A stretch of 64,000 bases of DNA, taken from contig NZ_QMIE01000005.1 in NCBI RefSeq assembly GCF_007625075.1, positions 124,001 through 188,000 of the forward strand. Direction: 5' to 3'. Both the position numbers and the translations under genes were made by a program. Under the pieces are notes generated by a model. That model was given only the letters and a program-made list of their open reading frames with translations. It did no database searches and was not told the DNA's origin. The stretch comes from Oceanidesulfovibrio indonesiensis (GTDB lineage Bacteria; Desulfobacterota; Desulfovibrionia; Desulfovibrionales; Desulfovibrionaceae). Below are positions 47,001 to 55,545 of this stretch, piece after piece. Position 1 is the first letter of the stretch; each line of letters starts with the position of its first letter.

Positions 47001-47676
47001 CTCAGTAAAGATCAAGGACCTTCGCACGCCGGAGGCCATCGAGTGCGGCTCCATGGCGATCATCGACGCCGAAGTGCCGGAGCCGCGACCCTATGCCGGT
47101 GACGAGTGGATCGTGGTCCGGCGCATGATCCACGCCACCGCTGATTTCGAACTGCTCGATCTGGTGCGCTTCCATCCGGACGCCGTTACTGCGGCCCTGA
47201 ATGCGCTGGCGCATGGCGGCCTCGTACTCACGGATACGGAAATGGCCCGCGCCGGGCTGCCTGTGCGGCGGTTCGAGCCCTTCGGCTCGCGCGTGGAATG
47301 TCTGATGAACGATCCCGAGGTCATCCGCCGCGCCGGAGAGCAGGGCTCCACCCGCGCCACTGTGGCCGTGGACGTGGCGGCCGAACGGTACGGGGGGCTG
47401 GCGGGCGCGATCCTGCTCGTGGGTAATGCGCCCACGGCGCTGCTGCGCATTCTGGAGCGTTGCCGGGACGGGTCCATTGCACCGGCCCTGGTGCTCGGCA
47501 TGCCAGTAGGCTTCGTGAACGCCGCTGAGTCCAAGGCGCTGCTCATGGAGCAGTCGTTCGTACCCTACATCGCCGTCTCCGGCCGCAAGGGCGGCTCAGC
47601 CCTGGCGGCCGCAGCGCTCAACGCCCTGGCGCAGCTGGCCTTGGACAGACGATCGGCCGACCAGCACAGGAGTTGA
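46993..47676 (+). CDS. cbiC: cobalt-precorrin-8 methylmutase
   Basis: This 227-residue enzyme moves the C-11 methyl group to C-12, making cobyrinate. The catalytic histidine is in VRRMIHATADFE, and ALVLGMPVGFVNAAESKALL and YIAVSGRKGGSALAAAALNA are family signatures. The ATG overlaps the end of cbiA (46993-47000), so translation is coupled. The FUSC-family gene follows immediately. Confidence 0.94.
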   Translation: MSDSVKIKDLRTPEAIECGSMAIIDAEVPEPRPYAGDEWIVVRRMIHATADFELLDLVRFHPDAVTAALNALAHGGLVLTDTEMARAGLPVRRFEPFGSRVECLMNDPEVIRRAGEQGSTRATVAVDVAAERYGGLAGAILLVGNAPTALLRILERCRDGSIAPALVLGMPVGFVNAAESKALLMEQSFVPYIAVSGRKGGSALAAAALNALAQLALDRRSADQHRS

Positions 47677-47678
47677 GC

Positions 47679-48794
47679 ATGGGCCTCGCCATGCGTCTGG
47701 AACCAGCCCAGGTCCGCCACGCCCTGCGCGTGGGCATTGCCGCGGTCGTCACCCTTGTCATCGCCGAGTTCTTCAATCTGGAGCAGGGATACTGGGCCGT
47801 CATCTCCGCCATCATCGTGATGCATGCGACCATGGGCCGCTCGCTCACCGCCGGCTGGGCCCGCATCCTGGGCACGGCCGTGGGGGCTACGCTGAGCGCC
47901 ATAGCTGTGCTGCTCCTGGGCGATACGCCGCTTTCACTGGGTCTGGCCATCTTCCTCACGCTGCTGGTGTGCGGATACCTGACCTATCTCCACGAGGCGT
48001 TCCGCATGGCCGGCGTCACCGCCGGCATAGTCATCCTCGTTGGCGCCGGCGAGGCCAACATTATCCACACGGCGTTCGTCCGTTTTCTCGAAATCTCCCT
48101 GGGCGTGACCGTGGCCATGGTCGTGTCCATGATCTTCCTGCCTTCGCGGGCCACTGCCGGTTTGCTCAAGGGCATCGCCGACAATCTGGATACCGAGGCA
48201 GTTCTATACGGTACGCTCGTGAGCGGGTGCCTCGACAACAGATACGACGAGGATCGTGTATCCGAACTCAAAAGTCGCATCCACGCTTCGCAGAACGCCA
48301 ACGCAACGCTCCTGAACGAAGCGCGCAAGGAACCGACAGGGCTTTCCAAACGCAAAATCGTGGTGTCCAATTTTGTAGACTGGGAGCTGCGGTTGTTCGA
48401 GGATCTGTTGTCCCTGGACCATGCCGCGCGGGAGCTTGCGAGCGAGGCGCTGCACAAGCGCATGCGCAAGGCCTTGAGCTCGCTCGGCAAGGCTACGGAG
48501 CAGGCGCTGTCCGCCATGGCGGCGTCCCTGCGGGACGAACGCGCAAGACCCCGCGCCGACGGACCGGAGGCGGATGCTCTGCGCGTGGCGCTGCATGAGG
48601 TGGAACACGGTCTGACGGAGCTAAGGCGGCGCAAGGAGTCGGCATCCTATTCGCTCACCGAGGTCTCGCACTTCTTCTCCCTGGTCTTTGCCATGCGCGA
48701 AGCCGCCTCGGAATGTTTCCGCGGATTCGAACTTCTGGGCCAACTCGAAATGGCCAAGGGCGAGCGCCGCGTCATGCCGGCGGTGGGCGCATGA
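47679..48794 (+). CDS. FUSC-family membrane protein inside the cobalamin operon
   Basis: This protein has 371 residues from the ATG at 47679 (GGAG seven bases upstream; a TTG at 47673 is also in frame). The N-terminal 150 residues hold five to six transmembrane segments with the FUSC pattern (LEQGYWAVISAIIVMHATMG then RILGTAVGATLSA), and the rest is a long cytoplasmic helical region. FUSC proteins include aromatic-acid exporters such as AaeB. It starts two bases after the cbiC stop and overlaps cbiD by four bases, so it is a true operon member. A role in transport of a pathway compound is inference. Confidence 0.85.
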   Translation: MGLAMRLEPAQVRHALRVGIAAVVTLVIAEFFNLEQGYWAVISAIIVMHATMGRSLTAGWARILGTAVGATLSAIAVLLLGDTPLSLGLAIFLTLLVCGYLTYLHEAFRMAGVTAGIVILVGAGEANIIHTAFVRFLEISLGVTVAMVVSMIFLPSRATAGLLKGIADNLDTEAVLYGTLVSGCLDNRYDEDRVSELKSRIHASQNANATLLNEARKEPTGLSKRKIVVSNFVDWELRLFEDLLSLDHAARELASEALHKRMRKALSSLGKATEQALSAMAASLRDERARPRADGPEADALRVALHEVEHGLTELRRRKESASYSLTEVSHFFSLVFAMREAASECFRGFELLGQLEMAKGERRVMPAVGA

Positions 48795-49957
48795 AACGCG
48801 ACGCAAAGGCCCTGCGCACCGGGTTCACTACGGGCACTGCCGCCGCGGCTGCCGCCAAGGCGGCGACAATTCTACTTCTGGGCCACGAACCGCCTGAGGT
48901 TGTGGAGGTGCCTCTGCCGTCGTCCTGGAACGGCGCCGATGCGCCGCCCAGGCTCACAATTCCGATCCACAAGTGCGCGGCGCTTCCGTACGGTGGCGCC
49001 CTGGCCGGGGTGGTCAAGGACGCCGGGGATGATCCGGACGTAACGGATGGCGCGCTGATCCTGGCCGAAGTGCACCTCCTCAAGGAGGAGGGCGACCTGT
49101 CCGATACGACCTTGCGCGTGGAGGTGGCGGGGGGAGCCGGCGTGGGCCGCGTGACGTTGCCTGGATTGCCGGTGTCGCCTGGGCTGGCCGCGATAAATCC
49201 CGAGCCGCTGCGGCAGATCGAGTACGCGGTGTACGAGGCGGTGAAGGCATCGGGCAAGACCGTCGCCGGCGTCATTCGCGTTATTGTTTCCGTACCGGAT
49301 GGCGAACGCCTTGCAAAAAAGACCATGAACCCGGCGCTGGGCATACTGGGCGGCATTTCGATTCTTGGGACGCGCGGCACGGTGAAGCCGTTCAGCCACG
49401 AGGCGTATCTGGCCACGGTGCGTCAGGCTTTGGATGTCGCCAGGGCCACGGGTGCGCAAGAAATCATACTCGCCACGGGCGGCCGCAGCGAACGATTCGC
49501 GCGGGGGCTCTGGCCGGAGAACCCGCCCACGGCGTTCGTCCAGGCCGGCGACCTTTTCGCCGCCGGGTGCGAGGAGGCGGCGCAGCGCGGTTTTGCGAAA
49601 GCCCACTGGGCCGTATTTTTTGGCAAGCTGGCCAAGATGGCGCAGGGGTTGCCCTCCACGCACGCCAGGGAGGGCAAACTCGACCTCGCAGCGCTTGTTG
49701 AGCGCGCCCGCACGGCAGGCCTGGCCGGGGAGCAGCTGGACAGGGCCCGGGAATCCGCCACCGCTCGGGGCGTGCTCCAGGCCGCGCGCGAATGTCCGGA
49801 CGGCCAGTCCGTGACCAGGCGTCTGGCGGAAGCTCTGGCGCACGACGCGGCGGACCATGCCTGCCGTTTCTGCAACTTCGCCATGCCCGTAGGCGTGGCG
49901 GTTTTCGATGAACAGGGCGGCATCGTGTGTCTGGTGGAACCGGACGGAATGTCGTAA
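48791..49957 (+). CDS. cbiD: cobalt-precorrin-5B C1-methyltransferase
   Basis: This 388-residue enzyme performs the C-1 methylation of the anaerobic cobalamin pathway. The start ALRTGFTTGTAAAAAAKAA is the family signature, followed by IPIHKCAALPYGGALAGVVKD-type and GGISILGTRGTVKPFS segments. The ATG at 48791 overlaps the FUSC stop (ATGA). Presence of cbiD, not cobF, indicates the oxygen-independent route. Confidence 0.94.
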   Translation: MKRDAKALRTGFTTGTAAAAAAKAATILLLGHEPPEVVEVPLPSSWNGADAPPRLTIPIHKCAALPYGGALAGVVKDAGDDPDVTDGALILAEVHLLKEEGDLSDTTLRVEVAGGAGVGRVTLPGLPVSPGLAAINPEPLRQIEYAVYEAVKASGKTVAGVIRVIVSVPDGERLAKKTMNPALGILGGISILGTRGTVKPFSHEAYLATVRQALDVARATGAQEIILATGGRSERFARGLWPENPPTAFVQAGDLFAAGCEEAAQRGFAKAHWAVFFGKLAKMAQGLPSTHAREGKLDLAALVERARTAGLAGEQLDRARESATARGVLQAARECPDGQSVTRRLAEALAHDAADHACRFCNFAMPVGVAVFDEQGGIVCLVEPDGMS

Positions 49958-49967
49958 GGTACGAAGC

Positions 49968-51200
49968 ATGTCGATACACGTCGTTGGACTCGGTATGGAC
50001 CCGGGCGTTCTGCCCGAGGAGCACGAAGAGCGAATTTATCTGGCCCAGGTGCTTGTGGGCGGCGAACGCCAGCTCGAATGGTTCGATGACCACCCGGCCG
50101 AGAAGCTGGTGGTCAAAGCGCCCCTCGATCCGGTGCTGCAAACCATCGGCGAGCGTGTGCAGGAGGGCAAGGAAGTGGTGGTCGTCGCCTCCGGCGACCC
50201 CCTTTACTTCGGCATTGCGCACACGCTTATCCGTCGGTTCGGCGAGGGCGAGGTGGACATCCTGCCCAACATTTCCAGCCTCCAGGCCGCGGCGTCGCGC
50301 ATCAAGACTCCGTGGCAGGAGGTCGTCTCCGTCTCGCTGCACGGCCGGCAGAACATGGGCGAGCTGTTGTCCCTGCTCATGCAGCACGACAAAGTCGCCG
50401 CCCTCACGGACCAGCGCAACATCCCGTCGGCCATCGCCCAGACGCTGCTGGAACGCGCCGTGGTCGAGAACGGATCGAACAAGCCTCCATTCATGCTCTG
50501 GGTGTTCGAGGACATGGAGAGCGAGAAGGAGCGCGTTTCCCGCTACACGCTGGAAGAAGCGGCGCAGATGAGCTTCTCCCGGCTGAACATGGTCCTGGTG
50601 GAGCGCACGGCGCCTGCGCCCGGGGAGTTGCGCACCGGCATACCGGACGAAGCGTTCTGCTGCGAGAGTCGCGTCATCACCAAGTGGCCGGTGCGGGCCG
50701 TGGGTCTGGCCGGGCTGGGACCGGTTCCCGGCGACGTGGTCTGGGACCTGGGCGCGGGCTGCGGCGCCGTGTCCATCGAGGCGGCCGCGATCATTCGCCG
50801 CGGCAGGATCATCGCCGTGGAGCGCCGCGGCGGCCGGGTGGCCGACATCCGCAGGAATGTAGCCAGGTTCGGCGCGCTCATCGTGGAGGCGGTGCACGGC
50901 ACGGCTCCGGAGTGTCTGGAGGAGCTCCCGGAACCGGACAAGATTTTCATCGGCGGCGGGCTCTCCACCACCACGGAGCTGCTGGAGATCGCCGCATCGC
51001 GCCTGAAGCCGGGCGGCCGGATGGTGATTCACTGCGTGCTGCTGGACTCTCTCGCGCTGGTCAAGGCGTTCCTCAAGCAGAACTTCTGGCCGCACGAGGT
51101 GACGCTCATACACCCGAGCCAGTCGCGCGAGCTCGCAGGCGACATCCACTTCAAGGCGCACAACCCCGTCTTCGTCATCAGCGCGAGCAAACCGGAATAA
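49968..51200 (+). CDS. cobL: cobalt-precorrin-7 C5/C15-methyltransferase and decarboxylase (CbiE-CbiT fusion)
   Basis: This 410-residue protein joins two methyltransferases. Residues 1-200 are the CbiE-type tetrapyrrole methylase (IHVVGLGMDPGVLPEEHEER, VVASGDPLYFG). Residues about 215-410 are the CbiT-type class I methyltransferase (VVWDLGAGCGAVSIEAAAI then VHGTAPECLEELP, PDKIFIGGG). It methylates C-5 and C-15 and decarboxylates C-12's acetate. The ATG follows AAGGT; it lies ten bases after cbiD. Confidence 0.94.
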   Translation: MSIHVVGLGMDPGVLPEEHEERIYLAQVLVGGERQLEWFDDHPAEKLVVKAPLDPVLQTIGERVQEGKEVVVVASGDPLYFGIAHTLIRRFGEGEVDILPNISSLQAAASRIKTPWQEVVSVSLHGRQNMGELLSLLMQHDKVAALTDQRNIPSAIAQTLLERAVVENGSNKPPFMLWVFEDMESEKERVSRYTLEEAAQMSFSRLNMVLVERTAPAPGELRTGIPDEAFCCESRVITKWPVRAVGLAGLGPVPGDVVWDLGAGCGAVSIEAAAIIRRGRIIAVERRGGRVADIRRNVARFGALIVEAVHGTAPECLEELPEPDKIFIGGGLSTTTELLEIAASRLKPGGRMVIHCVLLDSLALVKAFLKQNFWPHEVTLIHPSQSRELAGDIHFKAHNPVFVISASKPE

Positions 51201-51204
51201 CACC

Positions 51205-52002
51205 GTGGCCGACCCGTATTCCAACCGACCGGCCGTGTCCTTCGTGGGCGCGGGGCCCGGCGATCCCGAACTCGTCACCCTCAAGGCGGCGCGGCGCATC
51301 GCCGAGGCTGATCTCGTGCTCTATGCCGGCTCCCTGGTGCCGCGGACAACCATTCAAAGCGCAAAGGATGGCGCGACCATCGCCGATTCCTCCTCCATGA
51401 CGCTGGAGGAAACACATGCCATGATGATGGAAACAGTCCGCCGGGGCGGGATGGTGGCGCGCGTGCACACCGGCGACCCCTCGCTTTACGGCGCCGTGCG
51501 GGAACAGGCCGCGTTGCTGGACAAAGAAGGCGTGTCGTACGAGATCGTGCCCGGGGTGACCGCGGCCTTTGCCGCTGCGGCAGCCGCCAGGGTCGGTCTT
51601 ACCGAGCCCGAGCGCACGCAGACCCTGGTGATCACCCGACTGGCCGGCCGTACGCCCGTGCCGGAGCGGGAGCGTCTTGCCTCGCTGGCTGCGCACGGCT
51701 GCACCATTGCGGTCTATCTGAGCGGAGAGAAACCGGAAGACCTGCGCGAGGAGCTGCACGCCGCCGGTCTGGACGATGAGACGCGCATAGTGGTGGCGCA
51801 CAAGGTGGGGCAACCGGAAGAAACGATCCATCACGCGAGGCTGGGCGACGTTCCTGCGCTGGTTCGCGACAAAGGTCTAACCCGGCAGACGGTGTATCTT
51901 GTGCTGCCGTGGCTTGCCGAAGGCGAAGCCCCGGCGCGTTCCCGGCTGTATGCTCCGGATTTCGGCCACGGCTGGCGGGAAGCGGATTCCACAGACGATT
52001 GA
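51205..52002 (+). CDS. cbiF: cobalt-precorrin-4 C11-methyltransferase
   Basis: This 265-residue SAM-dependent methylase starts at GTG four bases after the CbiET stop. The family motifs are VSFVGAGPGDPELVTLKAAR, the loop VARVHTGDPSLYGAVREQ, and VPGVTAAFAAAAA. It methylates C-11 in ring-contracted cobalt-precorrin-4. The C-terminus is slightly longer than in CbiF of enterobacteria and polar. It is the last cobalamin gene of this transcript before yjbQ. Confidence 0.93.
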   Translation: MADPYSNRPAVSFVGAGPGDPELVTLKAARRIAEADLVLYAGSLVPRTTIQSAKDGATIADSSSMTLEETHAMMMETVRRGGMVARVHTGDPSLYGAVREQAALLDKEGVSYEIVPGVTAAFAAAAAARVGLTEPERTQTLVITRLAGRTPVPERERLASLAAHGCTIAVYLSGEKPEDLREELHAAGLDDETRIVVAHKVGQPEETIHHARLGDVPALVRDKGLTRQTVYLVLPWLAEGEAPARSRLYAPDFGHGWREADSTDD

Positions 52003-52046
52003 AACGAGCCGATGATCCCTGACCGGCTTCACACAGGAGAGCGACC

Positions 52047-52445
52047 ATGCAGCAGATCGACGTGCGGACCGGCTCCCGCGAGGAGCTGGTGGACATCACG
52101 GACACGGTTCAGAAAATCGCGGCGGAGTCCGGCGTGTCGGAGGGCGCGCTGCTTTTGTTCTGCGCCCACACCACGGGCGCCATCACCGTGAACGAGAACG
52201 CCGACCCCAGCGTGATGCGCGACATTGTGGTGAACATGGCCAAACTCGTGCCGCGCTCCGGCGATTACCGTCACGCCGAAGGCAACTCGGACGCGCATAT
52301 CAAGTCCAGCCTGTTCGGGCCTTCGCTCATGCTCATCATCAGCGGCGGCCGGGTCCAGCTGGGCACGTGGCAGGGCGTCTACTTCTGCGAGTTCGACGGC
52401 CCGCGCTCCCGCAAAGTCTGGGCACAGGTCCTGCCCGGGGCGTAG
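52047..52445 (+). CDS. yjbQ: YjbQ family protein (secondary thiamine-phosphate synthase type)
   Basis: This 132-residue protein is of the UPF0047/YjbQ family: LLLFCAHTTGAITVNENADP, then RHAEGNSDAHIKSSLFGPS and GTWQGVYFCEFDGPR. The conserved His and Glu residues form a metal-like site; E. coli YjbQ shows a weak thiamine phosphate synthase activity, and the physiological role is uncertain. CAGGAGAG lies upstream of the ATG. It is 44 bases after cbiF and probably on the same transcript, followed by two strong hairpins. Confidence 0.9.
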   Translation: MQQIDVRTGSREELVDITDTVQKIAAESGVSEGALLLFCAHTTGAITVNENADPSVMRDIVVNMAKLVPRSGDYRHAEGNSDAHIKSSLFGPSLMLIISGGRVQLGTWQGVYFCEFDGPRSRKVWAQVLPGA

Positions 52446-52448
52446 TTT

Positions 52449-52504
52449 CGAGGGGCATCGCCCCTCGCGCTCGTTGCCAGGGAGCGGTGCTCCCTGGCAA
52501 CGAG
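52449..52504. terminator. two tandem perfect hairpins between convergent yjbQ and gpsA
   Basis: Hairpin one (52449-52467) pairs CGAGGGGC with GCCCCTCG around ATC. Hairpin two (52470-52504) has a perfect 16-base stem, CTCGTTGCCAGGGAGC with its complement, around GGT. No T-run follows on either strand. They probably act as a bidirectional terminator or transcript-stabilising structures. Confidence 0.65.
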
Positions 52505-52525
52505 GTATTCTGTCATCGTAATCGG

Positions 52526-53518
52526 TTATTCTTCTTTCAGTGGACGGGTCATGAGTTCTTTCACGGCGCTGTCGGCGTCCTTGTCCTCGTAAAGGATCTG
52601 GTAGACAGTTTCGGTGATGGGCAGCTCCACGGATAGTTTTTCCGCCAGGAAGTGGACTGCTTCCGTGGTTTTCACGCCTTCGGCAACCATCTTCATTTCG
52701 CCCAGAATATCGGAAAGGGAGCGGCCTTCGCCCAGCAGGAGACCCACGCGGCGGTTGCGGGAAAGTTCGCCCGTGCAGGTGAGCACGAGGTCGCCCAGGC
52801 CGGCGAGGCCCATGAAGGTGTCCGCTTTGGCGCCCATGGCCTTGCCCAGGCGGCCCATCTCGGCCAGACCGCGTGTGATGAGCGCAGCCCGGGCGTTGGA
52901 GCCGTACCCCAGGCCGTCCGAAATGCCGGCGGCGATGGCGATGATGTTCTTCACCGCGCCGCCCAGCTCCACGCCGCGCACGTCCGGATTCGTGTACACG
53001 CGGAAGTAGGGTGTGGTCAGAGTGTCCTGCAACTCCCTGCAAAGCTTCTTGTCCGCGCAGCCAAGTGCTACGGCCGTGGGCATCTCCCTGGCCACCTCCA
53101 GGGCGAAGGACGGACCCGAGAGCATGGCGAAGGATGGCTTGAGTCCGCCCAACTCCTCGGCCACCACTTCGCTCATGGTCTTGAGTCCCTCCACCTCGAT
53201 GCCCTTGCTCGCGCAGATGATGACGGGCTTCTTGGGCAGCAGGTAGCGCATCTCGCGCAGCACGGATCGGACGAACTGGCTGGGGATGGCGATGAGGATG
53301 GCGCCGGCGCCGTCCAGAACCTGCTCGATCTCCTGGGAAGCGACGAGATTTTCCGAGAGCTTGACGCCGGGCAAGTACCAGGTGTTCTCGTGTTGGGAGC
53401 GGAATTGGGCGAGCAGGGTCTGCTCGCGCACCCAGATGGAGACGGCCACGCCTTTCTTGGCAAGCATGTTGCCCAGGCTGGTGCCCCAGCTTCCGCCGCC
53501 GATAACCGCTATTTTCAT
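52526..53518 (-). CDS. gpsA: glycerol-3-phosphate dehydrogenase (NAD(P)+)
   Basis: This 330-residue enzyme makes sn-glycerol 3-phosphate from dihydroxyacetone phosphate for phospholipid synthesis. The Rossmann motif GGGSWGTSLGNMLAKKG is at the N-terminus, the catalytic Lys is in GGAVKNIIAIAAGISDGLG, and GLAGLGDLVLTCTGELSRNR is family-typical. GGAGGATCC precedes the ATG. It is transcribed against the surrounding tetrapyrrole genes and separates the two cobalamin segments. Confidence 0.96.
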   Translation of the reverse strand: MKIAVIGGGSWGTSLGNMLAKKGVAVSIWVREQTLLAQFRSQHENTWYLPGVKLSENLVASQEIEQVLDGAGAILIAIPSQFVRSVLREMRYLLPKKPVIICASKGIEVEGLKTMSEVVAEELGGLKPSFAMLSGPSFALEVAREMPTAVALGCADKKLCRELQDTLTTPYFRVYTNPDVRGVELGGAVKNIIAIAAGISDGLGYGSNARAALITRGLAEMGRLGKAMGAKADTFMGLAGLGDLVLTCTGELSRNRRVGLLLGEGRSLSDILGEMKMVAEGVKTTEAVHFLAEKLSVELPITETVYQILYEDKDADSAVKELMTRPLKEE

Positions 53519-53728
53519 GGATCCTCCAGTGGTTCGCGATGGTCGTGTATGGTGCCCCGGGGCTGGCGAGAACAAGATGCGACGCCCCAGTACAGGGGTT
53601 GGTGTACATTCCCGCGCCGCATGGAGGCAAGAGGGGGCGCCGGGGAACTTGCCAGCGCATGCACGCTCCTGGTAGTTCCTGGTGCTTTGCCGGAAGAAGA
53701 AGCGCACAGATGCGCCAAGGAGCATAGC

Positions 53729-54220
53729 ATGCGAGAATTTTCCGAGAAAGAGCGCGCGATACTTCGCGAGGTTCAGGCGCAACTGCCGGACGACGCGGCG
53801 CCTTTCGCGCGTATAGCGGAGAAGGTGGGCGCCACGGAGGGCGAGGTTCTGGCCCTGTTGCAGGAGTTGGTGGAGGCCGGCGTGATCCGCCGGTTCGGCG
53901 CGTCGCTCAAGCACCAGAAAGCCGGCTACGGCGCCAACGTCATGGTGGCCTGGCGGATAGACGACGCGCAAAAGCGTGACGAAGCAGGCGCCTTTATGGC
54001 GCAAAGTCCGCATATCTCCCACGCCTACTACAGGCCGCCGCCGCAGACCGGCGAGGCGGCCGAGCGCTGGCCGTACTCGGTCTTTACCATGGTCCACGGC
54101 AAGTCCCGCGAGGAATGCCTGGGAACCGTGGAACAACTGTCCAAGGAAATCGGCGTCGAGGATTATGCGCTCCTGTTCAGCAAGAAGGAGCTCAAGAAAT
54201 CCTCCATGACGTATTTTTAA
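53729..54220 (+). CDS. ahbB: siroheme decarboxylase subunit AhbB (Lrp/AsnC fold)
   Basis: This 163-residue protein has a winged-helix Lrp-like start (FSEKERAILREVQAQLPDD, IRRFGASLKHQKAGYGANVM) and an AsnC-like effector half (WPYSVFTMVHGKSREEC, ending KELKKSSMTYF). Such proteins are often labelled regulators, but AhbA/AhbB decarboxylate siroheme to didecarboxysiroheme in the alternative haem pathway. The HQKAGYGANVMVAW segment and SMTYF end point to the AhbB subunit. AAGGAG precedes the ATG at 53729. It lies 39 bases upstream of hemL, a fitting context. AhbA is not in the window. Confidence 0.85.
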   Translation: MREFSEKERAILREVQAQLPDDAAPFARIAEKVGATEGEVLALLQELVEAGVIRRFGASLKHQKAGYGANVMVAWRIDDAQKRDEAGAFMAQSPHISHAYYRPPPQTGEAAERWPYSVFTMVHGKSREECLGTVEQLSKEIGVEDYALLFSKKELKKSSMTYF

Positions 54221-54259
54221 TTTCGTATATCTGCAGCCATCCAGGAGAGGAATACCATC

Positions 54260-55528
54260 ATGCAGACATCCAGAACCCTGTTCGAACGTGCGTCCAGGTG
54301 CATCCCCGGCGGCGTGAACAGCCCCGTGCGCGCCTGCCTCGGCGTTTCGGCGGAGCCCGTGTTCATCAGCAAAGGCTACGGCTCCCGCATTACGGACGTG
54401 GACGGCAAGGAGTACATCGACTTCGTCATGAGCTGGGGACCACTGCTCCTGGGACATTGCCACCCGGAGGTTCTCAACGCGGCCCTCGAGGCTCTGGAAA
54501 ATGGATCGAGCTTCGGCGCTCCCTGCGAGGGTGAGGTGCTGTTGGCGGAAAAGCTCTGCAACGCGCTGCCTTCCGTGGACATGGTGCGCATGGTGAACTC
54601 AGGCACGGAGGCGACCATGAGCGCCCTGCGCCTGGCCCGCGGCTACACGGGACGCGCCAAGGTGCTGAAGTTTGAAGGCTGCTACCACGGCCATGCGGAT
54701 GCGTTTCTGGCCTCGGCCGGCTCTGGCGTTGCCACGCTTTCCATTCCCGGCACCCCCGGCGTGCCCCCGGCCACGGTGCAGGATACCCTGCTCGCGCCGT
54801 ACAACGACCTGGAGGCGGTGCGCTGCCTTTTTGAGAAATGCCCGGACGAGATCGCCGCGATCATCGTGGAGCCAATGGCCGGCAACATGGGCCTGGTGCC
54901 CCCGGCTGAAGGTTTCCTCCAGGGACTGCGCGACCTCTGCGACGCTTATGGCGCGCTGCTCATCTTCGACGAGGTCATCACCGGATTCCGCCTGTCCTAC
55001 TCCGGGGCGCAGGGACGTTTCGGCGTGACTCCGGACCTGACCACCCTGGGCAAGATCATCGGCGGCGGCTTCCCGGTTGGCGCGTACGGCGGCAAGCGAG
55101 AGATCATGGAGCGCATCGCCCCGTGCGGCGACGTATACCAGGCGGGCACCCTCTCGGGTAACCCGGTGGCCATGGCTGCGGGCCTCGCCACGCTGGAGGC
55201 CCTGGAGCTGGCCAACTACGACGGCCTCGAAGCACGCACCCGCGCCTTTGCCGGAGAAATAGCCTCCATCCTCAGAGAGAAGGGGGCGCCGGTCACGCTG
55301 AACACGCTGGCCTCCATGTACACCCTGTTCTTTACGGAAGGCCCGGTCACGGACTTCGCCTCGGCCAAGACAGCCAATGGCGACATGTACGCGAGCTTTT
55401 ATCGCCAGATGCGCGATGCCGGCGTCTACCTGGCGCCGTCCGGGTTCGAGTGCACCATGGTCTCCTTCGCGCACACGGAGCGCGACTTCGACCAGGCGCT
55501 CGAGGCCGTGCGCAACGTGCACCTCTAG
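54260..55528 (+). CDS. hemL: glutamate-1-semialdehyde 2,1-aminomutase
   Basis: This 422-residue PLP enzyme makes 5-aminolevulinate, the first committed tetrapyrrole precursor in the C5 pathway. [19 protein letters not shown], the substrate-site [19 protein letters not shown], and the PLP-lysine segment [18 protein letters not shown] are diagnostic. GGAGAGG lies upstream. It follows ahbB and precedes cbiG, so precursor supply, haem branch and cobalamin branch are co-encoded. Confidence 0.96.
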   Translation: MQTSRTLFERASRCIPGGVNSPVRACLGVSAEPVFISKGYGSRITDVDGKEYIDFVMSWGPLLLGHCHPEVLNAALEALENGSSFGAPCEGEVLLAEKLCNALPSVDMVRMVNSGTEATMSALRLARGYTGRAKVLKFEGCYHGHADAFLASAGSGVATLSIPGTPGVPPATVQDTLLAPYNDLEAVRCLFEKCPDEIAAIIVEPMAGNMGLVPPAEGFLQGLRDLCDAYGALLIFDEVITGFRLSYSGAQGRFGVTPDLTTLGKIIGGGFPVGAYGGKREIMERIAPCGDVYQAGTLSGNPVAMAAGLATLEALELANYDGLEARTRAFAGEIASILREKGAPVTLNTLASMYTLFFTEGPVTDFASAKTANGDMYASFYRQMRDAGVYLAPSGFECTMVSFAHTERDFDQALEAVRNVHL

Positions 55529-55545
55529 CGGCCAAGGAGACGGCG

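Noticed and set aside
53729-54220. Annotation as an AsnC/Lrp transcription regulator
   Set aside because: The WPY-MVHG and RRFGASLKHQKAGYGAN segments and the hemL neighbour fit the siroheme decarboxylase AhbB better.
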